Source of the DNA: JAAYCI01 sp964370195
GTDB taxonomy: Bacteria > Bacillota > Clostridia > Oscillospirales > Ruminococcaceae
Assembly: GCA_964370195.1 (NCBI GenBank)
Contig: CAYJIH010000006.1
Span: 15,112-79,111, forward strand
DNA length: 64,000 bases
Reading direction: 5' to 3'
The notes under the pieces were generated by a model. It had not been told where the DNA came from and made no database searches. It saw only the letters and a program-made list of their open reading frames with translations. Shown one piece after another: positions 36,955-45,877 of this stretch; within the stretch, counting starts at the first letter, position 1; each line of letters opens with the position of its first letter. The position numbers were made by a program, and so were the translations under genes.

Positions 36955-37902
36955 ATGAAAGGACGACTGGCCCCCACCCCCAGCGGCTATATGCATTTAG
37001 GCAATGCGTTTGCGGCTTTGCTATGTTGGTTATCGGTTCGTAGCCAAGGCGGCACCTTGCTTTTGCGTGTTGAGGACTTAGACGCGCAGCGCTCGCGACC
37101 TGTTTATCAAAAAGCTCTTTTAGACGACTTGCTTTGGCTGGGCCTCACGTGGGATGAAGGCCCCATTTACCAAAGCAAGCGCAACTCTTTTTATAGCGAA
37201 TGCCTTCAATTGCTGGAGAAAAAAACATTGTTGTATCCCTGTTTTTGCACACGCGCCCAGCTACACACACCCTTTGCCCCGCACGAAAGTGATGGCCATT
37301 TTCTATACAGCGGGCACTGCCGCACCTTAAGCAGTGCGCAAGCGAAAGCACAAGCACGGGCGGGCTCTATGCGTGTAAAAGTGCCCAATAGTACCCTTAC
37401 ATTCGAAGATCAATGCCAAGGCGTATACTCACAAAATTTGCAAGTATCGTGTGGCGATTTTATTTTGCGCCGATCGGACGGCGTGTATGCCTACCAGCTG
37501 GCCGCCCCTGCCGACGATGGCGCACTGCATGTTACAGAAGTGGTGCGGGGGCAAGATTTGCTTTCTAGTACACCACGCCAAATTTGGCTTATCCAAGAAC
37601 TTGGGTACACGCCACCACAGTATTGCCATATTCCTTTATTGTTAGCCCCCGATGGCCGGCGACTTGCCAAACGGGATGGTGACTTAGAACTTATCACCAT
37701 GCGAAACAATGGCTGGCGCGCTGAAGACATCATTGGTCTTTTGGCAGTTTGGGCGGGCCTATTACCCAAATGGCAAGCCATTCGAGCACAAGATTTACTT
37801 TCTGAATTTAATTGGAATAAAATATCAAAAAATAACATTGTTTTACCAAACCAATTCGATTTGCCAGCTTTTAAATTGGCCATTCCCCCTATTTTAGATT
37901 GA
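36955..37902 (+). CDS. gluQ: Glutamyl-Q tRNA(Asp) synthetase (GluQRS)
   Basis: A 315-residue truncated class I synthetase that attaches glutamate to the queuosine base of tRNA(Asp), not to the 3' end. APTPSGYMHLGNAFAALL is the HIGH-type region. The zinc site is CFC with HC downstream (YPCFCTR...GHCRT). LAKRDGD replaces KMSKS. The anticodon-binding domain of GluRS is missing, which is the family hallmark. GluQRS is best known in proteobacteria and occurs more patchily in Firmicutes. AAAGGAC lies before ATG 36955. It is followed by the lipase gene after 218 bp. Confidence 0.93.
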   Translation: MKGRLAPTPSGYMHLGNAFAALLCWLSVRSQGGTLLLRVEDLDAQRSRPVYQKALLDDLLWLGLTWDEGPIYQSKRNSFYSECLQLLEKKTLLYPCFCTRAQLHTPFAPHESDGHFLYSGHCRTLSSAQAKAQARAGSMRVKVPNSTLTFEDQCQGVYSQNLQVSCGDFILRRSDGVYAYQLAAPADDGALHVTEVVRGQDLLSSTPRQIWLIQELGYTPPQYCHIPLLLAPDGRRLAKRDGDLELITMRNNGWRAEDIIGLLAVWAGLLPKWQAIRAQDLLSEFNWNKISKNNIVLPNQFDLPAFKLAIPPILD

Positions 37903-38120
37903 TTTTATAACATTTTTATATCTCATTTTAAAAGCCACTATATTTCTATCCATCGTTGTTTTATCAGTACTCTTGTATAAATACCCTTTAATTCATTTTA
38001 TATAGAAATATGGCTTTCTATTATTCTATAATTTACATCCTATTATTTTATATTTACTTACAAACATCCCCCCACTTTTATGATATAATAGATGCAACTC
38101 TTCTGTTAGGAGGTTTTTCT

Positions 38121-38948
38121 TTGAAAACAGCAATTGTATGCGAAGGCGGTGCGATGCGTGGCGCTTACACGTCTGGTGCTTTGCAGGCTTTGATGCGACA
38201 CAATGTGATAGCCGATATGCTTGTGGGTGTTTCGGCCGGCGCGGTGAATGGCATTTCGTATGTATCCAACCAACTTGACCGCGGCTATCGTTGCAATGTG
38301 TTCTACTCACAAGACAGCCGCTATTTAAGTTTTAATAACTACATAAAAACCGGCTCTGCTTTTGGCTTCAATTTTCTTTTTGAAGATATTCCAAATATCC
38401 ACGAGCCGTTCGATCACAATGCCTTCATCGCATCGCCTTGTGATTATTTTGCCGGCGCCTTTGATGTTAATACTGGCAAAACCCACTTTTTTACAAAAGC
38501 AGATATTGACAAGGGTTTTTATGCATTGCGAGCCTCTTGTGCCATTCCGGGCTTTTCGCCCATTGTATCTTTTCAAAATCGCGAATTATTAGACGGCGGC
38601 ATTGCGGCGCCCATTCCTTTTGAAAAGGCCCTTTCGGAAGGGTGCGACAAACTGCTTGTTATTTTAACACGCCCCCGAGATTACCAAAAGAAAATGGATA
38701 AGATGATTCCACTTTTTAAATCAAAATATAAACAATATCCGTTGTTGCTTTCCACTTTAAAAACACGCCACCTTCTGTACAACCAAAGTTTGCAAGAACT
38801 TGCACGCCTTGAGCGCCTTGGCAAAGCCGTTATTGTGGCCCCTAAAAAGACATTGCCTATTGGCCGCTTTGGCCGAGACCCCCTCTTGCTTACCGATGCC
38901 TTTATGCAAGGTTATTTAGACACAAAAAACATTTTACCCATTTGGTAG
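38121..38948 (+). CDS. Patatin-like phospholipase (RssA type)
   Basis: A 275-residue cytosolic acyl hydrolase. EGGAMRGAY is the oxyanion loop, GVSAG holds nucleophile Ser38 and LLDGG holds catalytic Asp158, so the Ser-Asp dyad is complete. The natural substrate is unknown in this subgroup. The start is TTG 38121, six bases after AGGAGG; the longer frame from 38010 has no site. Monocistronic with a terminator at 39035. Confidence 0.92.
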   Translation: MKTAIVCEGGAMRGAYTSGALQALMRHNVIADMLVGVSAGAVNGISYVSNQLDRGYRCNVFYSQDSRYLSFNNYIKTGSAFGFNFLFEDIPNIHEPFDHNAFIASPCDYFAGAFDVNTGKTHFFTKADIDKGFYALRASCAIPGFSPIVSFQNRELLDGGIAAPIPFEKALSEGCDKLLVILTRPRDYQKKMDKMIPLFKSKYKQYPLLLSTLKTRHLLYNQSLQELARLERLGKAVIVAPKKTLPIGRFGRDPLLLTDAFMQGYLDTKNILPIW

Positions 38949-39034
38949 CACTATTCCATTATTTTCCTATCATCTTTTAATATTTTCCTATAGTTCTTTT
39001 TATGCTTATTTTTCTATATGAAAGTAAAAATATG

Positions 39035-39072
39035 AAAAAACAGCACTGCCAATAATAGGCAGTGCTGTTTTA
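39035..39072. terminator. Bidirectional terminator after the patatin-like gene
   Basis: AAAACAGCACTGCC pairs with GGCAGTGCTGTTTT around AATAATA, with A/T tracts on both sides. The rest of 38949-39266 holds only a 10-bp inverted repeat (TTTATAGATA/TATCTATAAA at 39177-39186 and 39200-39209) without a T-tract. Confidence 0.92.
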
Positions 39073-39266
39073 AATTGTTAAAAAAACCATCTGCGAGGTA
39101 AACAACTGCCTAGAAAAAACGCATGTATATAATACTGTTTCACGGTATCATTTCGCACCCAGCGATGCATTTATACTTTATAGATAACCTTGATGGCACT
39201 ATCTATAAAAAATTAGCGGCCCTTTAAGCTTATCAACACAAACAGGATGGCTACGGTTTTTTGGTT

Positions 39267-40916
39267 TTAAACAACACGTTGATATGAATAAATTCCGTCC
39301 GATTCCGGCATTGTCATTGTAATTTCATTTGGCGATTGATAACCAAAATTGGCCACGGTTGTATCCCCATCATAGATGGAACGTGAACCAAACGTCCAAT
39401 CATTGCCGGCCACATCCAATAATGGTGCACTGAAGGTGTCTTCTTCAAAGCTCATTTCACCACCACCATCGCTCGACACCCAATCTCCTTCTAGAAAAAT
39501 CATGAAAAAACGGTCATTCATCACCACAGGTTCAATATTTGCCACCTCACTGTACGCCATCACGGCACTCAAGCCGGCCCGATTCTCGGCCGCATTATCA
39601 GAAGCCGCTAGCCAAATGTCGCACAGTTGTTTATAAATGGCTGCATCTTGATATGTGCTCAATACAGAGAACTGTGTGCTTGCCTGTGCAAATTGTTCAT
39701 TTTCATAATTTGCTTGGGCAAGGCCATACGCTTCGGCGCCTGCGTCATGTGCCATTTGCATACTATTCAAATAATCTCCAAGCTCTGTAAATGCCATATA
39801 TTTTTCCACCGGATCTTCCAGTGCGGCTGCTTGTTGATAAAGAGAAATTTTTTCGCTTTGTGCTGCACTATCGGAAAATGAACCAAGCGTATCAAACACA
39901 AGTTTTGCCTCTTCCAATTGCAACGCGTTCGCCAGCGACATTCCCTTATCATACTGAATTTGATTTACAAGCTGTGCGCTATCTGCATAGTTTTGTATAT
40001 CCACAAACAAGGCCTGTGCTTCATCGTAATTTCCTTGTTCCCATAAAAGCTGCGCCTTTGCATACACATATGCATCGTCGCGTGTGATTCTTAACCAAGG
40101 GGCAAACGTCATGCTGTTTATCACTTCATCATATCGGCCGCTTTCTAAAGCACTCTCTGCTCGTTGGCCTTGCCATAACGTGTAAGCCAAAACAACACAA
40201 GCCACAATCCCCACTATAATGAATATCCGCCCGCGCCGCCGCCGGTTTGCACCCCACGCTTTTTTCTTTGATTCTTCTGTATTTTCTATCTCATAATCGT
40301 GTTTAATTTCTTCAATATTTTCTATTTTTGCTATATTTTCTTCTATTTTTTCGTTTGTATTTTCATTTATATTATTTTCTATTTTTTCAAAATTATTATT
40401 TTCTTTTTCTTTTAATAAAATAGCGTTTTGTTGTTGTTTATTTTCTTTCTCAATCGCATCTTTTTTTGCTTTTTCCTCTATGTCCGCATTCTCTAAAATC
40501 GTATTTAAATCACGTAATATATGCCGTAGGTCTGCATAACGGTCGCCCGGATATAATGCAAGGCAACGTGTTATCACCGGTGTAAGCACCGTTGTGCTTA
40601 GCGCAAGGTCTTGCCCTTCAGACAGCCGTAAACGTACATCAACAGGTGGCTTACCATACAGCAGCGTATACATCAATGCACCAACAAAATACACCGGTGC
40701 TCTTTCGCAATTTCCGGCCACATACTGCTCTGGCGCGGCAAAACCCGACACCGGAACAAAAGCCTCCTTTGGCAAAAGTTCTTTTAATTTTATTTCATTT
40801 TGTACAATTAAAACGTTATCGGGCCGAAGCACCGAACAAAGGTCTGTGCTACTTTCCATGGAAAGCAAAACTGTTAAAAAATCGCCTGTAATACTTGCAA
40901 GTTGTAGTGGATCCAT
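39267..40916 (-). CDS. Degenerate kinase C-lobe fused to membrane helix and TPR-like repeats
   Basis: A 549-residue protein. Residues 1-150 look like the C-lobe of a Ser/Thr kinase: LRPDNVLI (catalytic loop), GFAAPEQY (APE motif), YFVGALMYTLLYGKPP (subdomain IX) and DRYADLRHIL (subdomain XI). The N-lobe, HRD (here CSV) and DFG are missing, and the subdomain IX Asp is Ala. It should therefore be a pseudokinase. A Lys/Glu/Asn-rich, probably coiled segment (about 150-215) and a membrane helix (about 228-248) follow, then TPR-like helical repeats (about 255-450) and a beta-rich C-terminus (about 460-549), both outside. AGGAGG lies 12 bases before ATG 40916, a long spacing. Role unknown; protein scaffolding or envelope sensing is a guess. 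Confidence 0.75.
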   Translation of the reverse strand: MDPLQLASITGDFLTVLLSMESSTDLCSVLRPDNVLIVQNEIKLKELLPKEAFVPVSGFAAPEQYVAGNCERAPVYFVGALMYTLLYGKPPVDVRLRLSEGQDLALSTTVLTPVITRCLALYPGDRYADLRHILRDLNTILENADIEEKAKKDAIEKENKQQQNAILLKEKENNNFEKIENNINENTNEKIEENIAKIENIEEIKHDYEIENTEESKKKAWGANRRRRGRIFIIVGIVACVVLAYTLWQGQRAESALESGRYDEVINSMTFAPWLRITRDDAYVYAKAQLLWEQGNYDEAQALFVDIQNYADSAQLVNQIQYDKGMSLANALQLEEAKLVFDTLGSFSDSAAQSEKISLYQQAAALEDPVEKYMAFTELGDYLNSMQMAHDAGAEAYGLAQANYENEQFAQASTQFSVLSTYQDAAIYKQLCDIWLAASDNAAENRAGLSAVMAYSEVANIEPVVMNDRFFMIFLEGDWVSSDGGGEMSFEEDTFSAPLLDVAGNDWTFGSRSIYDGDTTVANFGYQSPNEITMTMPESDGIYSYQRVV

Positions 40917-41078
40917 ATTGGGGAATATCCTCCTATTTTAACCGCATTATATTTTCGTTATATTATGCACAATTGTTTTTCATTGCACAATCAAATTTTT
41001 TTATGTATAATTAATTTTGTAGCGTTTGGCTTGCTCTTAATATTAAAAAATAATTTTCATCTTTTTATTTATTGTCTT

Positions 41079-41453
41079 TTATTCCGCTTTTGCCAATGCA
41101 GAATCAGGCCTTAATGGCCCGTCTTGGCTCATAGACAATTTGTGCTGTTTATACTCTTGGCCCCAAAGCGCCATGGCATCTAAAACCGGCCTTAAACTAT
41201 ATCCGGTTTCCGTTAGTGTATATTCCACTTTAGGCGGCACCTCGGCGTACACTTTTCGATATAAAAGGCCTTTTTCTTCCATGTCACGCAGCTGGCTTGT
41301 TAACACCTTTTGAGAAACACGCCCTATTGCTTTTTTAAGCTCCCCAAACCGCTTTGTTCCATCCATTAAATCCCTTAATATCATCACTTTCCATTTATCT
41401 CCTATTAAAGAAAGTGTAATTTCTACCGGGCAATTTGATGCTTGCCAGCTCAT
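41079..41453 (-). CDS. HxlR-family winged-helix transcriptional regulator
   Basis: A 124-residue dimeric winged-helix protein. CPVEITLSLIGDKWKVMILRDL at the start (in two parts), RFGELKKAIGRVSQKVLTSQLRDMEEKGL (the recognition region) and VEYTLTETG define the family. Cys8, next to Pro9, matches the conserved N-terminal Cys by which HxlR relatives such as YodB, CatR and HypR sense electrophiles or disulfide stress. It is transcribed divergently from the ABC-importer operon, across 138 bp with repeats that could be its operator, so it likely controls that operon. The ligand is unknown. Confidence 0.92.
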   Translation of the reverse strand: MSWQASNCPVEITLSLIGDKWKVMILRDLMDGTKRFGELKKAIGRVSQKVLTSQLRDMEEKGLLYRKVYAEVPPKVEYTLTETGYSLRPVLDAMALWGQEYKQHKLSMSQDGPLRPDSALAKAE

Positions 41454-41482
41454 TCAATACATCCTTTCGTGTTTGGTTTCAT

Positions 41483-41541
41483 TTTGTAACTAAGAAACGA
41501 ATTTGTACCTACTTTACAGTTTGTCGGTATGGATATAAAAT
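41483..41541 (+). promoter_or_regulatory. Promoter with candidate HxlR operator
   Basis: TTTACA (41513-41518), a 17-bp spacer and TAAAAT (41536-41541) face the ABC operon. Just upstream TTTGTAACTA (41483-41492) and TTTGTACCTA (41502-41511) are direct repeats differing at one base, 19 bp apart. TACC...GGTA around the spacer adds a weak dyad. Binding by the divergent HxlR protein is inferred. Confidence 0.45.
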
Positions 41542-41591
41542 AGCACTGTCAAGAAAAAATGTCAAACAAATTTAATAAGGAGTGAATGAAC

Positions 41592-42452
41592 GTGAAAAAA
41601 TTTCTATCTTTTGTAACAATTTCTACACTGATGGCAAGTATATTTTCGCTGGCAGCCTGTGGCAATACTTCCACGGAAGCAACAAATAGCGGTGCCTCTG
41701 TTGTGGCAGAGAGCTCTGCCGCCGAAACGGAACCTCTTGTGGTGGCCATGGAGCTTGCTTATCCTCCTTTTGAAACAAAAGATGCCGAGGGAAACCCCAG
41801 TGGCATTAGTGTTGCGTTGGCCATGGCTTTGGGAGAGTATCTTGGCCGTGAAGTTGTCATTGAAGATACCGCTTGGGATGGCCTCATTCCCTCTTTGCAA
41901 ACAGGCCGGGCCGATTTAATTATTTCCTCTATGACGATTACGCAAGAGCGTGAAGAAGAGGTGAATTTTTCAAACCCGTATGCCAATGCCCTTTTGGCTG
42001 TTTTAACAAACGTCAACTCCAACATTACCGATATCGAAGACCTAAACCAAGAAGGCCGCCGTGTGGCTGTAAAAACAGGCTCCACCGGGTTTATCTATGC
42101 GCAAGAACACCTTCCCAATGCCGAAATTATCGCCCTTGCCGATGAAAGCGCCTGTGTTATGGAAGTGGCACAAGGCCGAGCCGACGGTTTTATTTACGAC
42201 CAACTTACCATTTACCGCAACAACCAAGAAAACCCCGAAACCACCGAAGCAATATTTTTACCCTTCCAAGAGCCAGAAGCTTGGGGCATTGCTGTAGCTG
42301 AAGAAGAGGAAGCTTTGCTGGAAGATGTAAACGCCTTTTTGGCAGAGTTTACGGCAGACGGTGGTTTTGACCGTTTAACCGAGGAATACCTAAGCGAAGA
42401 GAAACAAAGCTTTGACGAACTTGGGTTCCAATGGTTTTTTTCTGAAATATGA
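41592..42452 (+). CDS. Amino-acid ABC transporter substrate-binding lipoprotein
   Basis: A 286-residue lipoprotein of the type 3 solute-binding family (PF00497). The lipobox LAAC gives Cys23 as the lipidated residue. VVAMELAYPPFETKDAEG, YSSMTIT-like IISSMTITQEREEEVNFS and AVKTGSTG are typical for polar amino-acid binders. The GTG at 41592 is preferred, nine bases after AAGGAG; ATG 41586 is only three bases from it. It overlaps the permease gene by four bases (ATGA). The ligand could be an amino acid or related compound. Confidence 0.92.
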   Translation: MKKFLSFVTISTLMASIFSLAACGNTSTEATNSGASVVAESSAAETEPLVVAMELAYPPFETKDAEGNPSGISVALAMALGEYLGREVVIEDTAWDGLIPSLQTGRADLIISSMTITQEREEEVNFSNPYANALLAVLTNVNSNITDIEDLNQEGRRVAVKTGSTGFIYAQEHLPNAEIIALADESACVMEVAQGRADGFIYDQLTIYRNNQENPETTEAIFLPFQEPEAWGIAVAEEEEALLEDVNAFLAEFTADGGFDRLTEEYLSEEKQSFDELGFQWFFSEI

Positions 42453-43231
42453 GTATATTTACCTCTAAAAACGCCGAGCAAACACCGCCTTGGAAAGCCT
42501 GTTTCAATATTCTGCTGCTAACAGTGCTCTTGCTTTTATTTTTCTGGGCGGTTCTTGCTTCCATACAGGTACAATTTGATTTTTCATTTTTGCCTGAGTT
42601 TCGCATTCGCCTTATAGATGGGTTTGTCACCACAGTGCTCATCAGCCTTTCCAGCCTGGTGTTAAGCTTACTAATTGGGCTATGCGCTGCTGTAATGCAA
42701 AGCAGCCGCATTTTATTGTTGCGCTATTTTGCAAAATTATATGTTGTGTTTATTCGTGGCACACCTCTTATAATGCAAATTTATTTGTTTTTTTATATTG
42801 TGGGCACGGCCCTTGGTGTAGAAAGCCGCTTCCTCAGCGGCGTCATCATCCTTTCTGTTTTTGAAGGCGCCTATATCAGCGAAATACTGCGTGGCAGCTT
42901 TCTTTCTCTAGACACCACACAGCTAGAAGCCGCAAAAGCCGTGGGCCTTACACGGGGGCAAAGTTTTCGCTACGTGCTGTTTCCACAACTTTTGGCACGC
43001 ACCCTGCCTGCATTAACGGGGCAATTTGCCTCTATCATTAAAGATTCTTCCCTTTTATCCATGATTGCCGTCATTGAGCTTACACAAACAATACGGGAAA
43101 TTTCTGCCACAAATTTAAAGCTGTTTGAATGTTATTTTGTGCTAGGGCTTTTATATTTGGCACTTACGTTGCCAATTTCGCTGCTTAGCAAATGGATTGA
43201 AAGGAAATTCTCTTATGAAAATAGAGCTTAA
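42449..43231 (+). CDS. Amino-acid ABC transporter permease
   Basis: A 260-residue membrane protein of the His/Glu/Arg permease type. It has about five helices. LIGLCAAVMQSS, FVFIRGTPLIMQIYLFFY-like VYVVFIRGTPLIMQI and the EAA loop LEAAKAVGLTRGQSFRYVLFPQ (in two parts) are seen. It has an unusual N-terminal extension of about 45 residues with an extra hydrophobic segment. It overlaps both neighbours, so translation is coupled. Confidence 0.93.
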   Translation: MSIFTSKNAEQTPPWKACFNILLLTVLLLLFFWAVLASIQVQFDFSFLPEFRIRLIDGFVTTVLISLSSLVLSLLIGLCAAVMQSSRILLLRYFAKLYVVFIRGTPLIMQIYLFFYIVGTALGVESRFLSGVIILSVFEGAYISEILRGSFLSLDTTQLEAAKAVGLTRGQSFRYVLFPQLLARTLPALTGQFASIIKDSSLLSMIAVIELTQTIREISATNLKLFECYFVLGLLYLALTLPISLLSKWIERKFSYENRA

Positions 43232-43937
43232 TGGCCTTTCAAAACAATTTGATGAAAACACCGTGTTAAAACAAATAAGCCTGCAAGACGAAGTGAACAC
43301 ACTCGCGTTAATCGGTCGCTCCGGCTGCGGAAAGTCTACATTGCTTCGTATTTTAGGCGGTCTTATTCCCACAAGCAGTGGCACAGCCTTTTTAAACGAC
43401 CACCTCGTGGAAGACACCACAAACTACCGAAAGAAAATCGGCTTTGTGTTCCAGCAAAGTGGCCTATTTTCTCACCTTTCTGCTTTAGATAACATCACGT
43501 TGCCACTGGAAAAAGTGCACGGCATGGAAAAAGAAAAAGCAAGCGCACGCGCACATGAATTGCTTTCTCGCTTCGGCCTTGATCAAGAATCACACAAAAT
43601 GCCCGCACAACTGTCTGGTGGGCAAAAGCAACGCATTGCCATTGCGCGGGCGCTTGCCCCAAAACCACAAATTTTGTTGCTAGACGAACCCACGTCAGCA
43701 CTGGACCCCGAGTATACAGCAGAAGTTTTAAGTGTTATTCACGAATTAAAGCAAGAGTCGCTCTCTTTCATCATTGCAACACATGAAATGGGATTTGCCT
43801 TACATTGTTGCGAGAAAGTGGCCTTTTTACACGAAGGCACTGTTGCCGAATACGGCGAAGGGAACGAGGTGTTTTTAAACCCACAAAACAAAGCCTTGCA
43901 AACATTTCTTTCAAATATTTTACAGTGGAAGGTGTAA
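43215..43937 (+). CDS. Amino-acid ABC transporter ATP-binding protein
   Basis: A 240-residue ATPase. Walker A GRSGCGKST, Q-loop VFQQSGLFSHL, signature LSGGQKQR, Walker B ILLLDEPTSALDPE and switch His in ATHEMGFA are all intact. ATG 43215 follows AAAGGA by about eight bases and overlaps the permease by 17 bp. It drives import with the two preceding proteins. Confidence 0.95.
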   Translation: MKIELNGLSKQFDENTVLKQISLQDEVNTLALIGRSGCGKSTLLRILGGLIPTSSGTAFLNDHLVEDTTNYRKKIGFVFQQSGLFSHLSALDNITLPLEKVHGMEKEKASARAHELLSRFGLDQESHKMPAQLSGGQKQRIAIARALAPKPQILLLDEPTSALDPEYTAEVLSVIHELKQESLSFIIATHEMGFALHCCEKVAFLHEGTVAEYGEGNEVFLNPQNKALQTFLSNILQWKV

Positions 43938-43939
43938 CC

Positions 43940-44809
43940 ATGCCCATTGGTATTTTTTATGAAACGGACGAATGGTCGAACCGTTATTTTTGCGAACAAA
44001 TCAACAAGGCCGGTGTGCCTGCAACACTCATCAACCTACAAGCTCGTGTTGAAGAAGAAACCTTGCTTGCCTGTGATTTAATTGTAAGCCGCCTGTTTGC
44101 CAGTGCTGTATTTCGGGATGGAGCAAAAGGCCTGGCCAGTGCACCGGATTTATTTCCCCTTTTAGAAAAACATCATATCCCACTCATCAACCCGGCCCCT
44201 GCTTATTTTTATGATATAAGCAAAGCTTTAACCACCAAAACTTTAGCTGAACATGGCATTGCTGTGCCAAAAGTTTATGGAACCTTTTCCCGCATAGAAC
44301 TTCTTAACAGCCCACCACTTTCCTTCCCGTGTATCATCAAACCAGACTGTGGCGGACGCACCACCAACACCTATCTAGTTCACAGCTATGAAGACCTTTT
44401 AGAAGAAATGAAAGCGGCGCCTGATTTACTTTATATTGCACAAGAGTACATTTGCCCCGAATTTGGACATCTCACACGCGTTGAACTAATCGGCGGGGAA
44501 TGCCGCTTGATGGTAAAACGTAGCATTGCCCAAAACGGGCTTTCCGCCTATCACCTTAATTGCACGTATGCGCGTTATGACGATTGCCCGGAAAACATAC
44601 AGAAAACAGCCTCGCGTGCATTGTCTTTATTGCAAATGGAAACAGGTAGCATGGATATCATCGAAAATAGCAGTGGCTTTTATATCATCGATGTTAATGC
44701 CGTATCCAATGTTTCAGAGGACAACACGGCTATCTTCCAGTTTGATTTGATGAAAGAAATGGCACAATATATTGTAAAGCGATACCATGAAATAAAGGGC
44801 GGTTTATGA
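43940..44809 (+). CDS. ATP-grasp family ligase-like protein
   Basis: A 289-residue protein with a RimK-like ATP-grasp fold: an N-terminal Rossmann-like part (MPIGIFYETDEWSNRYF), ISKALTTKTLAEHGIAVPKVYGTF (about 95-120), PCIIKPDCGGRTTNTYLV (ATP-site Lys) and a C-terminal SMDIIENSSGFYIIDVNAVSN with the metal-binding Asp and Asn. Such enzymes join a carboxylate to an amine through an acyl phosphate. Its start is two bases after the ATPase stop and its end overlaps the next gene by four, so it is an integral part of the operon. It may act on the imported substrate, for instance by peptide or amide bond formation. Substrate unknown. Confidence 0.82.
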   Translation: MPIGIFYETDEWSNRYFCEQINKAGVPATLINLQARVEEETLLACDLIVSRLFASAVFRDGAKGLASAPDLFPLLEKHHIPLINPAPAYFYDISKALTTKTLAEHGIAVPKVYGTFSRIELLNSPPLSFPCIIKPDCGGRTTNTYLVHSYEDLLEEMKAAPDLLYIAQEYICPEFGHLTRVELIGGECRLMVKRSIAQNGLSAYHLNCTYARYDDCPENIQKTASRALSLLQMETGSMDIIENSSGFYIIDVNAVSNVSEDNTAIFQFDLMKEMAQYIVKRYHEIKGGL

Positions 44810-45477
44810 TGACGATCTTAGAGATTTACGATAAACTAAATGCCATTGGTTGCTTATCTTTTTCTACTATAAATGGCCAAACCATCGAATCTCGCATTGC
44901 CCATTTTTATGCGGCGGATGAAGACGGCCTTCATTTCCGCACCATGCACTGCAAGCCATTTTATAATCAGCTTATAGAAACAAGCCATGTATCCGTTTGT
45001 GGCATGTATCCCCAAACACAGGTGGCACACGATAAAAATCACCTTCCCTACTTCAAGCCAGGTTATACCATGCGTGTAAGTGGCGATGTGCGCGAAATGA
45101 GCCTTGCAGAACTTGAGAAAAAAGCAAAAAATAACCCGCATTTTAATGTGGCAATTTATGATTTAAATAAATATCCCACCACCTGCTTTTTTGTACTTTA
45201 TAAAGGTAGCGGAGAATATTACGACTATGACTATGGCATGCGAAGCCGCGAGCATAAAATTTTGCGCAAGCCATTTGCGTTCGGTGGAGCACCACTGCAG
45301 CCAGCCGGGTTTCGCATTCTTCCACACTGCATTGCATGTGGCGCCTGCCTTAAGGGTTGTTCGTTTAAAGCAATTGAAAAAGGAACGCCTTATCATATAT
45401 TACAAGAACGTTGTGACGAATGTGGCACTTGCCTTACCGTATGTCCAAGTGGTGCCATTGTAAAGCGTGGCGAATAA
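44806..45477 (+). CDS. Flavin-binding PNPOx-like domain fused to 2x[4Fe-4S] ferredoxin
   Basis: A 223-residue protein. Residues 1-150 form a split-barrel pyridoxamine-phosphate-oxidase-like flavoprotein domain (ILEIYDKLNAIGCLSFSTI). Residues 170-223 hold two [4Fe-4S] motifs, CIACGACLKGC and CDECGTCLTVCP, each with its fourth Cys. Electrons may pass between ferredoxin-type clusters and FMN to reduce a small substrate. It is the last gene of the HxlR-controlled ABC operon; its start overlaps the ATP-grasp stop by four bases. The combination suggests reductive processing of the imported, ligated compound. The exact reaction is not known. Confidence 0.88.
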   Translation: MMTILEIYDKLNAIGCLSFSTINGQTIESRIAHFYAADEDGLHFRTMHCKPFYNQLIETSHVSVCGMYPQTQVAHDKNHLPYFKPGYTMRVSGDVREMSLAELEKKAKNNPHFNVAIYDLNKYPTTCFFVLYKGSGEYYDYDYGMRSREHKILRKPFAFGGAPLQPAGFRILPHCIACGACLKGCSFKAIEKGTPYHILQERCDECGTCLTVCPSGAIVKRGE

Positions 45478-45660
45478 TTTGTTTTTATTTTTTATTTATT
45501 TTAATTTTATTTTCTTTTTGTTATATTTAAAATAAAATATACTTACTATCGAACAATATTGCTTTTCAATGTTTACAATATAATCGGGTAAAATAATACA
45601 TATATTCAATTTAACAGCCTATCAATCCATCGATTGCCTTCATAAGCATTTTCATCACCA

Positions 45661-45711
45661 TAGAACATCATCAAAAAACAACGCACTTTTGATGATGTTC
45701 TATTTCTATTT
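45661..45711 (+). terminator. Terminator after the ABC operon
   Basis: TAGAACATCATCAAAA pairs perfectly with TTTTGATGATGTTCTA around a 10-nt loop, and TTTCTATTT follows, 180 bp past the last gene. Confidence 0.88.
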
Positions 45712-45792
45712 ATATATAAAATTCTATATATTTATTTAAAAATGATATATATTTTTTTTTAATAAAACGCCATTTTACACGCATTGAAAAAG

Positions 45793-45820
45793 TTGACACT
45801 TTGCAGATTTATGCTATAAT
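45793..45820 (+). promoter_or_regulatory. Consensus promoter of the MutS2-like gene
   Basis: A perfect TTGACA, a 16-bp spacer and a perfect TATAAT. It is the best promoter in the window, and transcription would begin near 45827, leaving a leader of about 295 nt. Confidence 0.9.
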
Positions 45821-45859
45821 ATATTTGTATTTTATTAAATGATGGATTGAGGTGTTTTT

Positions 45860-45877
45860 TTGTTAAGTGTAGCCTAA
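45860..45877 (+). CDS. Candidate five-codon leader peptide MLSVA
   Basis: TTG TTA AGT GTA GCC TAA forms a complete tiny ORF. GAGGTG ends five bases before the TTG. Its last codons lie within the 5' strand of the RNA stem that closes the leader structure (45868-45878), the usual place of a stalling peptide in ribosome-mediated attenuation of resistance genes. Translation is inferred. Confidence 0.45.
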   Translation: MLSVA

